Assembly: GCA_052035915.1 (NCBI GenBank)
Contig: JBPOHE010000088.1
Location: forward strand, 12,611 to 76,610
Direction: 5' to 3'
Source of the DNA: JBPOHE01 sp052035915
GTDB lineage: Bacteria > Pseudomonadota > Gammaproteobacteria > Chromatiales > Chromatiaceae
Length of the DNA stretch: 64,000 nt
Each line of letters opens with the position of its first letter. The stretch's first letter is position 1. This document shows positions 24,452-32,188 of this stretch, piece after piece. A program made the translations under genes and the position numbers. The notes under the pieces are model-generated. The model saw only the letters and a list, made by a program, of their open reading frames with translations. It made no database searches and had not been told where the DNA came from.

Positions 24452-25984
24452 ATGAATCCATCCCTTCCAAGCGAGGTGCAGATGGGGCAGTTGCGCCGTC
24501 TGGTGCCCCTCAACCGGCTCCCCACCCCCGCCTTTGAACGCTTGGTAAAACAACTCCCCATCGAGACGGCGGTCAGAGGGCAACTCCTGTTCCGCGAAGG
24601 GGATATCGACCATCACCATATCTACCTGCTCAGCGGTAGTGTCAGCCTCCTGTCGGGAAAAGAGGTGGTGGAATCCATCAATGCCAGCAGCGATACCGCG
24701 CGTTATCCCCTGGCCCATCAGTTCCCCCGACGCTTCAGCGGACGGGTCGAGGCCGCCGTGACCCTGGTCCGGATCGATACCTGGTTGTTGAACGATCTCC
24801 TGGCCGGCTACCTCAGCGAGGAGGACTACCGGGTCGACGAGGTCCAGAACAGCGCGAGCGACTGGATGTCCCAACTCCTGCAATCCCGGGTCTTCCAGAT
24901 GATCCCGGCGGCTAATATCCAGGGTGCCATGCTGCGGATGCAGCAATTGGTGGTGGAAAAGGACGAATTGATCTTCCGGCAGGGCGATCCGGGGGATTTT
25001 TATTATGTGATCAACCAGGGCACCTGCTGCCTGACCCGTACGGCAACCCCGGGGGGACAGGATACCGAAGTGGCCAGACTGGGCTCCGGTACCAGTTTCG
25101 GCGAGGATGCCCTGATCTCCGGTAACCCACGCAATTGCAGCGTCAGGATGCTCACGGACGGGATATTGCTGCGCCTGAGTAAGAAGGATTTTCTCGAACT
25201 GGTCAAACGGCCCTTGTCCCGGGTCGTTTCTTATGCCGAGGCCAAGCAACAGGTTGACGGCGGGGCCATCTGGCTCGATGTCCGTCCCCAGGATGAATAC
25301 AACCAGGCCCATCTCCCGGGGGCGATCAACCTTCCTTTCTATCTGCTGCGCTATCAGGCCTCGAGTCTGGATCCGGATCGTCATTACATCGCCTACTGCG
25401 AGGACGAAAGCACCAGTACCGCCGCCGGCTTTCTCCTCACCGAACGGGGCATCAGCGTGGCCGTGCTGAGCGGAGGTCTGAACCGGGTCAGGGGTTTTCA
25501 ACGGGAACTTGTCCCGCCCCAACCGCCGCCTCCTGCGTCGGCGCCGACCCAGTCCGACAATCTGCCCCCTCCGCTGACCGCAGAAACACCGGTGACCGAT
25601 GTGGAGAGCAAACTGCTTGCGGCGAAAGAAAATTTCGATCGCCTACAAAGACAGTACCTGATGGAGCGGAGACAATGGTCCCAGGCCCTGGCGGCGGCAC
25701 GCAGTCGCCCCGACAACCGCGACTTCAGACCCCGGAACAATGGTGACGCGGACCAATGGCAGCGCACGCTCAAACAGGCCGAGATGCGCATTGCCCAACT
25801 CACGGAGGCCTTGCGGGACGCCGAGGAACGCTATCAGGAGGAGGGTAACGAGATGCAGCGCTTATGGGAAAAGCGTGTGGCGCAACTGGAAGCCGAAATC
25901 AACCGCTTGACGCTCCAGAACACGAGCCTGCGGCGGGAATTGGATGAGGCGAGGAAAGCCAGGGGGGCCTTGGGTGGCACTTGA
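24452..25984 (+). CDS. Double cyclic-nucleotide-binding / rhodanese / coiled-coil protein
   Basis: A 510-residue cytoplasmic protein. Residues about 15-115 and 145-250 are two cNMP-binding beta-roll domains (GQLLFREGDIDHHHIYLLSGSV; DELIFRQGDPGDFYYVINQG with GSGTSFGEDALISGNPRNCSV). Residues about 255-345 are a rhodanese domain (WLDVRPQDEYNQAHLPGAINLP, active-loop Cys in AYCEDESTS). After a Pro-rich linker the C-terminus (390-505) is a coiled coil. The first cNMP domain lacks the usual phosphate-cassette GE…R pattern; the second has GEDAL…RNCSV. It may sense a cyclic nucleotide and scaffold partners; no kinase or DNA-binding output is visible. Confidence 0.82.
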   Translation: MNPSLPSEVQMGQLRRLVPLNRLPTPAFERLVKQLPIETAVRGQLLFREGDIDHHHIYLLSGSVSLLSGKEVVESINASSDTARYPLAHQFPRRFSGRVEAAVTLVRIDTWLLNDLLAGYLSEEDYRVDEVQNSASDWMSQLLQSRVFQMIPAANIQGAMLRMQQLVVEKDELIFRQGDPGDFYYVINQGTCCLTRTATPGGQDTEVARLGSGTSFGEDALISGNPRNCSVRMLTDGILLRLSKKDFLELVKRPLSRVVSYAEAKQQVDGGAIWLDVRPQDEYNQAHLPGAINLPFYLLRYQASSLDPDRHYIAYCEDESTSTAAGFLLTERGISVAVLSGGLNRVRGFQRELVPPQPPPPASAPTQSDNLPPPLTAETPVTDVESKLLAAKENFDRLQRQYLMERRQWSQALAAARSRPDNRDFRPRNNGDADQWQRTLKQAEMRIAQLTEALRDAEERYQEEGNEMQRLWEKRVAQLEAEINRLTLQNTSLRRELDEARKARGALGGT

Positions 25985-26161
25985 GACCCGATCCGAGCGT
26001 CTCTCGGATCACCGGCTTTTCCGTGGAGGGAGGAGCGGTTTCCGCCGCCTGGCGGGCCAAACTAAGAGCTAGAATCTTACAAACTCCCTTTCTCCCGCGG
26101 GATGAGGGAACCGAACCATAGACTCGATAACTCGCAGCCGCCTTGGAGGCATACACGAGGG

Positions 26162-28066
26162 ATGAACGCTCAGAGCGACAACACCCAGGACACCGAGATA
26201 CTCACCCTAGATGGAAGTGTGGAAGAGACACACCATCAATTGCCATCGATCGAGCCGGAGACTTCACCTCCATCGCGCCCCGTCGGCGAGGCTCAGTCTC
26301 CAGCGGAGCCGGGCGGCGAAACCGCTCCTCCCCAGGCACCGAGACAAGCCGTGGGAAGCCCGCTGCCTCGCCCCCGTCGGCTGGAGGATGACCGCAACCG
26401 TTTTGATACCGAGGCCTTCGGCGCCCTGGCCCAGCTCAAGCTGAAACAGGAACGGCTCCGTCGCCAGTCCAGCGCCGAAGAGGGATCGAGCGTTTTGCGG
26501 GAACGGCTCATGGTCGCCCGGGACAAAGGCGTCCAATTGGAACAGGAAAAGAGCCAGCTGGAACAAAAGCTCCGGCAACTGCAGCGGGAACTCGAAACCA
26601 TGCGGCAGGAGATCCACTATGTCCGCGAGGAGGCCCAGGCTCGGGAAACCGAGCTGAATCGGACCCTGGATGCCCTGCATCAGGAAATCGCTTCCAGCGC
26701 CGCCCAGGACTATGCCGCCCGTCTGGAAACCGCCGGGGCGGAGAACGCCGCCTTGCGGAAGACACTCGATGAGAAGGAGGTCCAATTACGGGAGGCTGCC
26801 CAACGCGACCTGCGCCTGGAAAAGGATATCGAGAAACTTCTCCTCCAACGGCGTCCTTTTGAACAGGAGATCCTGCAACTCCAAACCGCTCTCGATCAGG
26901 CCCAGGCCAACCTGGTCCAAGCAGAAAAGGCGCAACAGGTTGCCGAGGAGACCTATCAGACGCTGCAATCCGAATTCGAGAAGCGCTTTGCCCGGGAGGC
27001 GATCGAGATCCCGTCCCAGCATCCGGAGCGACGTCGCTTCGGCTCCCTGTTTTTCGTGGTGGTTTCCGGCGGTCTGGGGATCCTCCTCGGCCTGACGGGG
27101 GCCCGCTTTCTGGGGACGGATTACCCAGTGCCCGGCTCCAAGGGAGCCTTGACAGGGAATCAGCCTGGAAGCAAGGAATTGTCGCCGCCCCCTCTGCCTT
27201 CCCCACTCCCCGGGGTGCCCCCTCGACCGACCGCTTCGCCAACGCCCATTCCTACGCCGCAGGTGGAGAAAACCGCGGCCGCCACCCCGGCTCCCAGCGA
27301 AACCCAGGAATCCAACTCACTTCCCCCGCCGAGTCATAAGGTGGTGTCCGACAGCCTGCGTAACAGCGGCGGCCGAGGGCCGGAGATGCAGTACATCCCC
27401 GCTGGCGGCTTCACCATGGGGGATGACCACGACGCCCTGGCCCCGGAGGAACAACCAATCCATCAAGTCCGGATACGCCCCTTCTACATGGCCAGACATG
27501 AGGTCAGCTTCGCCGACTATGACCGCTTCGCCCGGGCGACCGGACGTGGTCTGCCGGACGATAAGGGCTGGGGCCGAGGCTCCAGACCGGTGATCAATGT
27601 CTCCTGGCAGGAGGCTCGGGCCTATGCCAATTGGCTGACCCAGGAAAGCGGCCATAAATACCGCTTGCCGTCCGAGGCCGAGTGGGAATACGCCGCCAAG
27701 GCCGGCAGCCTGAGCCTTTACTGGTGGGGCAGTCGTAGCGGCGAGAACAACGCCAACTGTTTCAACTGCGGCAGTCAGTGGGACAACCGCAGTACCGCCC
27801 CGGTCGGCAGCTTCAAGCCCAACGCCTTTGGTTTATACGATGTCGCCGGCAATGTCTCGGAATGGGTGGAGGACTGTTTCCATAGCTCTTATCAGGGGGC
27901 GCCCCTGGACGGCAGCGCCTGGGCCGATCCGGATTGTAACGAGCGGGTGGTCAGGGGCGGTGCCTTCAGCCGACCGGCGGATGCCATGCGTAGCACCCGC
28001 CGCGGTGCCTTTGACCAAAACGTCAGATTGGAAATGCTGGGGTTTCGCGTCGTCCGCGAACCCTGA
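26162..28066 (+). CDS. Coiled-coil membrane protein with C-terminal SUMF1/FGE-type domain
   Basis: A protein of about 634 residues. The first third is acidic and Pro-rich, then a long coiled coil (about 80-285) precedes one transmembrane helix (LFFVVVSGGLGILLGLTGARFLG). A Pro/Thr linker leads to a SUMF1 (formylglycine-generating enzyme-like) domain, about 400-634: MQYIPAGGFTMGDDHDALAPEE, NVSWQEARAYANWL, YRLPSEAEWEYAAKAG, GNVSEWVEDC and VVRGGAFSR. The orientation places the SUMF1 domain outside the cytoplasm. An in-frame ATG 60 bases upstream is an alternative start. It follows the cNMP/rhodanese gene and may share its operon. Confidence 0.82.
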   Translation: MNAQSDNTQDTEILTLDGSVEETHHQLPSIEPETSPPSRPVGEAQSPAEPGGETAPPQAPRQAVGSPLPRPRRLEDDRNRFDTEAFGALAQLKLKQERLRRQSSAEEGSSVLRERLMVARDKGVQLEQEKSQLEQKLRQLQRELETMRQEIHYVREEAQARETELNRTLDALHQEIASSAAQDYAARLETAGAENAALRKTLDEKEVQLREAAQRDLRLEKDIEKLLLQRRPFEQEILQLQTALDQAQANLVQAEKAQQVAEETYQTLQSEFEKRFAREAIEIPSQHPERRRFGSLFFVVVSGGLGILLGLTGARFLGTDYPVPGSKGALTGNQPGSKELSPPPLPSPLPGVPPRPTASPTPIPTPQVEKTAAATPAPSETQESNSLPPPSHKVVSDSLRNSGGRGPEMQYIPAGGFTMGDDHDALAPEEQPIHQVRIRPFYMARHEVSFADYDRFARATGRGLPDDKGWGRGSRPVINVSWQEARAYANWLTQESGHKYRLPSEAEWEYAAKAGSLSLYWWGSRSGENNANCFNCGSQWDNRSTAPVGSFKPNAFGLYDVAGNVSEWVEDCFHSSYQGAPLDGSAWADPDCNERVVRGGAFSRPADAMRSTRRGAFDQNVRLEMLGFRVVREP

Positions 28067-28086
28067 GCGGATGGCCGGGGGCCGGG

Positions 28087-28974
28087 ATGCGCATCCTCGG
28101 GGTTGGGGTGGCGACCCTGGATATCATCAGCCTGGTCCCTGAATATCCCCCGGAAGACGCCGAGATCCGGGCCATCAGCAGATATCGGGCGCGTGGCGGC
28201 AATGTCGGCAACAGCCTGATCCTGCTCCGACAATTGGGGCATGACTGCGCCTGGGCCGGAACCCATGCCGAGGAAGCGGATGGACGCTGGCTGCTCGCCG
28301 AACTGACCACCGCCGGCATCGATACCTCTCCCGCCCGCGGCGATGATCGAGGCACGACCCCGACCTCCCAGGTCTGGCTCAGTCAGGCCAGAGGGAGCCG
28401 TACCCTAGTCCACTTCCGCGATCTTCCCGAGTACAGTGCCAAGGATTTTGGCTTGCTCGATCTGGAGCGCTGGGATTGGTTTCATTTCGAGGGACGGGCT
28501 CCAGAGGAGACCCGCCTCATGCTCGACCATCTCCTGGCCCGACGGCCAGGAATCGGCTGTTCGCTGGAGATCGAAAAGCCGCGATCCGGCATCGAAAATC
28601 TCTTCGCCGGTCCTTCCCTGCTTCTCTTTTCCCGTCACTATGCCCAGGCCCGCGGGTTTCGGGAGCCTCGGGATTTTCTGCTCGCCATGCGCCAGGAGAC
28701 CTCCGCCCGCTGGATCATCTGCGCCTGGGGCGATCAGGGCGCCTGGGGTATGGACGCCCAGGACCGGCTTTACGCCAGCCCGGCTTATCCGCCCGCGACC
28801 CTGGTCGACAGCCTCGGCGCCGGGGATGTGTTCAATGCCGGGATGATCCATGGCCTATCCAAGGGTGGCCACCTGGGTGAGGTGCTGCGCGCGGCCTGTC
28901 AACTCGCTGGTCGCAAGTGCGGTCAGTTGGGGTTCGATCATCTGGCCGTTGGGCCTGAGTCTCCCGAGTTGTAG
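28087..28974 (+). CDS. PfkB-family carbohydrate kinase
   Basis: A 295-residue ribokinase/PfkB-superfamily sugar kinase. The N-terminus MRILGVGVATLDIISLVPEYP holds the substrate Asp, GGNVGNSLILLRQLGH is the first PfkB signature, and DSLGAGDVFNAGMIHGL is the second, with the catalytic base Asp. The overall look, with SQARGSRTLVHFRDLPE, is closest to ketohexokinase-like members. Sugar specificity is not determined. It starts 20 bases after the SUMF1-protein stop and is probably cotranscribed with it. Confidence 0.85.
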   Translation: MRILGVGVATLDIISLVPEYPPEDAEIRAISRYRARGGNVGNSLILLRQLGHDCAWAGTHAEEADGRWLLAELTTAGIDTSPARGDDRGTTPTSQVWLSQARGSRTLVHFRDLPEYSAKDFGLLDLERWDWFHFEGRAPEETRLMLDHLLARRPGIGCSLEIEKPRSGIENLFAGPSLLLFSRHYAQARGFREPRDFLLAMRQETSARWIICAWGDQGAWGMDAQDRLYASPAYPPATLVDSLGAGDVFNAGMIHGLSKGGHLGEVLRAACQLAGRKCGQLGFDHLAVGPESPEL

Positions 28975-28984
28975 CCCACAATGA

Positions 28985-29022
28985 ATAAAAAAACCCACCG
29001 TCCCCATGGGGAGGCGGTGGGT
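28985..29022 (-). terminator. Intrinsic terminator of the 54-residue gene
   Basis: Read on the minus strand, a GC-rich stem (ACCCACCG/CGGTGGGT arms with an inner CCCC/GGGG pairing) is followed by a run of T. It lies 25 bases past the stop of the small minus-strand gene and 10 bases from the end of the convergent kinase gene, so it may also affect that transcript. Confidence 0.8.
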
Positions 29023-29047
29023 CAGTACGTCGACAGGGAGTCGTGGA

Positions 29048-29212
29048 TTAACGAGCGCTTTCGATTTCGATCTTCTGGGTCTCTTGGACCTGGATCGGCG
29101 CCACCTCGACCACCGCGGTGGGGGCCTGGACCGAGGTCGGCTCTGTGGCCAGATCATGGATCGTCAGGGCGGTACCCAGGGTCATGGCGATAGCGGATAA
29201 GGCAAGAAACAT
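29048..29212 (-). CDS. Small single-helix membrane or secreted protein (54 aa)
   Basis: A 54-residue protein with an N-terminal hydrophobic segment (MFLALSAIAMTLGTALTIH) and a short polar, Val/Glu/Gln-rich tail (QAPTAVVEVAPIQVQETQ). A strong AGGAG lies 8-9 bases before the ATG and a good intrinsic terminator follows, so it looks like a real monocistronic gene. I do not recognise the family. The upstream AT-rich 29213-29283 region probably carries its promoter. Confidence 0.65.
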   Translation of the reverse strand: MFLALSAIAMTLGTALTIHDLATEPTSVQAPTAVVEVAPIQVQETQKIEIESAR

Positions 29213-29283
29213 GGTTCTATCTCCTCTTGCGAGTAAAGTTGCTCGATACGTTGGGTGTAATATAAGAAAATAATTATATTCTG

Positions 29284-29616
29284 TCAAGTTTGTTCTTCCA
29301 TTAGCTGTTTCACCACCCGCTTGCGAAACACCTCCATCTCCTTGGCCGCCTGGATATCCCCCCGATCCCGTGCGGCGGCAATCCCCGAGTCATAGGCGGC
29401 CAGGGCCCCCTCGAGGTCCCCAAGTTCTTGTTGTACCTTGCCAAGCAGCTTCCAAGCAGCGGAGTAGCGGGGATCGAACCGCAGGGCCTGCTCCAGATGT
29501 GGCCGGCTCGAGGCCCAGTCGGCGATCTTGGCGTATTCATGGCCGAGGCTGTACCTCAGCAGGGCGTTGTCCTGTCCACGGGCGAGCAGGCTTTCGACAT
29601 TCTCGATGATTCCCAT
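29284..29616 (-). CDS. TPR-repeat protein
   Basis: A 110-residue helical protein with about two and a half tetratricopeptide repeats. ALLRYSLGHEYAKIADWASSR is the first pair, PHLEQALRFDPRYSAAWKLLGKVQQELGDLEGALAAYDSGI the second, and the rest is a capping helix. It is presumably a small cytoplasmic protein-interaction module. It diverges from the PspA-like operon 285 bp away and is followed by the 54-residue gene in the same direction. Confidence 0.75.
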   Translation of the reverse strand: MGIIENVESLLARGQDNALLRYSLGHEYAKIADWASSRPHLEQALRFDPRYSAAWKLLGKVQQELGDLEGALAAYDSGIAAARDRGDIQAAKEMEVFRKRVVKQLMEEQT

Positions 29617-29848
29617 AACTCATTCCTCGGTGATCGGCGTCGGTGGGGGAGGGCCTTTGTCTTCTGAATGTGGTTGTAGCCCTGGCGGATCAAGCCGGAA
29701 GCCGCCGCATAGAGGCCGGGATCAGACGGCAAGGATTGCCATGGGCCTGGCATTTTATGTGATCAGACGTTGGTGCGGAGTTCGGACCGAGCCGCGTATT
29801 CTCTGGCATCCGATTGTAAGTAAAGTCTTTTTTATACTTTTTCCAGTC

Positions 29849-29863
29849 TGGCATGGAAGTTGT
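29849..29863 (+). promoter_or_regulatory. Sigma-54 (-24/-12) promoter
   Basis: TGGCATGgaagTTGT matches the sigma-54 consensus TGGCACG-N4-TTGC at 13 of its positions counting spacers, with the invariant GG at -24; the -12 element reads TTGT instead of TTGC. It is 37 bases before the ATG of the PspA-like gene. A sigma-54 activator gene lies downstream in the same cluster, which strengthens the call. Confidence 0.7.
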
Positions 29864-29900
29864 CTCTTTATAGATAGGACCCCAACCAAGGAGAAACCCC

Positions 29901-30551
29901 ATGTCCCTGTTTCGACGTATCACCACCACAGTTCACGCCAGCGTTGAGCGCCTGGTGGATCTGATGGAAAACCACGAGGCCGTAGTCAATCTGGCCCTGG
30001 ACGAGTCGCGCCAAGCCCTGGCCCGCGGTAAGGCTCAACTCGGACGCATCCAACGCGAGTGTGAGCGATTGCGCGGGCAGATTCGCACCTTGGAGTCCGA
30101 GGAGGCCCGCTGGGTGGAACGGGCGCGGGCGGTGGCCGCCACCGATGAGTCGGCGGCCTTGCAATGCCTGCAACGGCGACGGGATTGTCGTCGGCAGATC
30201 GAGGACATCAGACAGGCCCTCGCCGAGCACAGCGGGGCCGAGGCGCGTCTGCTGGAAGAGTTGCGCGCCGGCGAGGAACGCCTGCAGGCGGCCACCCGGC
30301 AGCGGGACCGGCTGCGTACCCGCCAATCCGCCGCCGAGGTCAACCGTGCCCTGGGCGGTATCGCCGAACGTTTCCCACCGAGTCTGGAGGATAGCTTCGA
30401 GCGCTGGGAGACCCGGGTGCTGGAGAACGAGCTTATCGTCGGTCAAACCGCGCCGGTGGACGAACTGGCCCGCCGCTTTGGCGAGCAGGAATCCCAGGCC
30501 GAACTCCGGGCCGAATTGGCGTCGATTCTGCGCACTGAGAGGAGTGCCTAA
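29901..30551 (+). CDS. pspA: PspA/IM30 family protein
   Basis: A 216-residue, almost entirely helical protein beginning MSLFRRITTTVHASVERLVDLMENHEAVVNLAL, as in PspA/Vipp1 (IM30) proteins. Long coiled-coil helices rich in Arg, Glu and Ala follow to about residue 150. Family members bind inner-membrane phospholipid and oligomerise to repair stressed membranes. It is less conserved than canonical PspA, with a diverged C-terminus. GGAG precedes the ATG and a sigma-54 promoter lies just upstream. Its stop codon is immediately followed by the start of the membrane-protein gene. Confidence 0.78.
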   Translation: MSLFRRITTTVHASVERLVDLMENHEAVVNLALDESRQALARGKAQLGRIQRECERLRGQIRTLESEEARWVERARAVAATDESAALQCLQRRRDCRRQIEDIRQALAEHSGAEARLLEELRAGEERLQAATRQRDRLRTRQSAAEVNRALGGIAERFPPSLEDSFERWETRVLENELIVGQTAPVDELARRFGEQESQAELRAELASILRTERSA

Positions 30552-31907
30552 ATGAACCGCGAATCTGGTTATGCCACCCTGTTGCCGCCGGACGCCGCCC
30601 CAGTCGTCGAGGCCCCGAACGCATCGGCTTGGACCGGGAGTCACTGGCCGACCCTGCCCTGGTTGTTGCGCCTCCTTGGCGCCACCGCGGTAACGGCGGC
30701 GGTGGCGGTGTTTCTGTTCCAACAATGGGGTACCGGCGACGATCTCCGACGCTACCTCCTACTGCTCTCCATCATCAGCACCCTGACCTTCGCCGGTGTG
30801 AGCAGCGTATTGCTGCTCAAGGAACCCAAGGGCGCCCGCACCTTCGTCTCCCTCGCCCTGGCGGCGGTGCCGGTGGGGTTCACGGTGGCGGCGGCGCTGC
30901 TCTATGTCCATTGGTACTGGGATTCGCCCGCCATCACGGCGGCGGATTTTGCCGAATGGCGGATCGAAAACCCGCAAATGACGCTGATCGCGGTCGTCGG
31001 CGGGGTGGTGGCGCTGAGTCTGATCAGCCTGCTGGGTTTTATGGTCTTGGCCCGACGCTCGGCCTGGCCGCTCACCCTTGGCTACATCCTGGTGAATGCT
31101 GTGTTGCTCATTCCCTTGCGGGAACCCGCGGTCATGAGTTGGTGGCTCATGGTCGCGGTGGCGGGCGCGCTCGCCCTGGTGGCCGACCGTAGCCGTCGGG
31201 ATCCCAGTCTGGGCACCTTGGAAGGCCGTTTTGCCCGCTTCCTCCTGTTCATCCCGCCGACGATCCTGGCCGGACGCAGCCTGATCTTTTACTCCCCCGA
31301 TGCCATGCTGGCCTTGGCCGGCGCCCTGTCGCTGCATCTGCTGGTACGGGCCGTCCAGCTCAGCCTGCCGCCCAGGTCGCGCTGGAGTGAAATAGCGCTG
31401 CTGCTCAATCTGTTGCCCGTGGTAGGGGCCGGTATCAGCACCCTGCTCCTGGTGGCCCAGGTCAGTCAGTTTCACCTCAGCCTCACCCTTGGCGGTCTGG
31501 TGATCGCCTTGCTCCTGGCCGAAACCGCCAGCCGGGCCGGTCCCTGGGCGCCCTGGCTCTATCGGATAGCGGCCTTGGTCGGTCTGCTCAGCCCAGTGGT
31601 GGATCTCCTGATGACTGGAGCTCAGATCAACGCCATCGCCTGCATCCTCATCGGCGGTCTGGTGTTGCTCGCTGGATTCCTCTACGGACAGGGACTGATC
31701 GCCTTGGTCGGCTTGGTGGGGCTGAGCCTCGGCCTGGGGGTGGAGGCCCTCTGGCTGATCAAACACTTCAATTTCGGTGGCTGGGGCACGTTGGCGGTGT
31801 TGGGAGTCGCCGCCATCCTCGCCGGTTCGGTCGCCGAACGCTATGGAACCCGATTCAGGGCCTGGCTCGGGCAGCTCCAGCAGAGGTTCCAGGAGCAAAG
31901 AGGCTGA
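30552..31907 (+). CDS. Polytopic membrane protein of the PspA-like operon
   Basis: A 451-residue protein with a polar N-terminal 35 residues and then about eleven or twelve strongly hydrophobic helices (e.g. LLGATAVTAAVAVFLF, LALAAVPVGFTVAAALLYV, LIALVGLVGLSLGLGV). The C-terminus is basic and cytoplasmic (RFRAWLGQLQQRFQEQRG). I recognise no transporter signature. It starts directly after the PspA-like stop, so the two form one translational unit; a membrane partner for the PspA-like protein is the natural guess. Confidence 0.7.
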   Translation: MNRESGYATLLPPDAAPVVEAPNASAWTGSHWPTLPWLLRLLGATAVTAAVAVFLFQQWGTGDDLRRYLLLLSIISTLTFAGVSSVLLLKEPKGARTFVSLALAAVPVGFTVAAALLYVHWYWDSPAITAADFAEWRIENPQMTLIAVVGGVVALSLISLLGFMVLARRSAWPLTLGYILVNAVLLIPLREPAVMSWWLMVAVAGALALVADRSRRDPSLGTLEGRFARFLLFIPPTILAGRSLIFYSPDAMLALAGALSLHLLVRAVQLSLPPRSRWSEIALLLNLLPVVGAGISTLLLVAQVSQFHLSLTLGGLVIALLLAETASRAGPWAPWLYRIAALVGLLSPVVDLLMTGAQINAIACILIGGLVLLAGFLYGQGLIALVGLVGLSLGLGVEALWLIKHFNFGGWGTLAVLGVAAILAGSVAERYGTRFRAWLGQLQQRFQEQRG

Positions 31908-31940
31908 AAACGGCACTCCATTGACTCGTCGGACGGCGCC

Positions 31941-32122
31941 TGGCCCGCATTTCTCACCGGGCGCCGTAGCGAGGGCGTCGAGGGGCCGTTGTGGCGGGGC
32001 GCACGGAGGAATCGGCGGCGAAGGCGTAGCTGACACTACGTTGAGCCGAGGATTCCGAGTACGTCCAGTCACAGCGAGCCAGTCGGCGTCCGCAGTAGAC
32101 GACTGGTGAGAAATACGGGCTA
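31941..32122. mobile_element. Candidate 182-bp MITE
   Basis: Imperfect terminal inverted repeats (GCCCGCATTTCTCACC at 31943-31958, GGTGAGAAATACGGGC at 32105-32120; 15 of 16 matched, 17 of 20 when extended) frame a GC-rich interior without coding capacity. It separates the membrane-protein gene from the sigma-54 activator and fills most of that 281-bp gap. No target duplication was found. Confidence 0.5.
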
Positions 32123-32188
32123 AACCAGAGGCGCCGTCATTGTTGTAGCATCAGGCTATACCGACCCAACCAGATTCCCCAATCCGCC

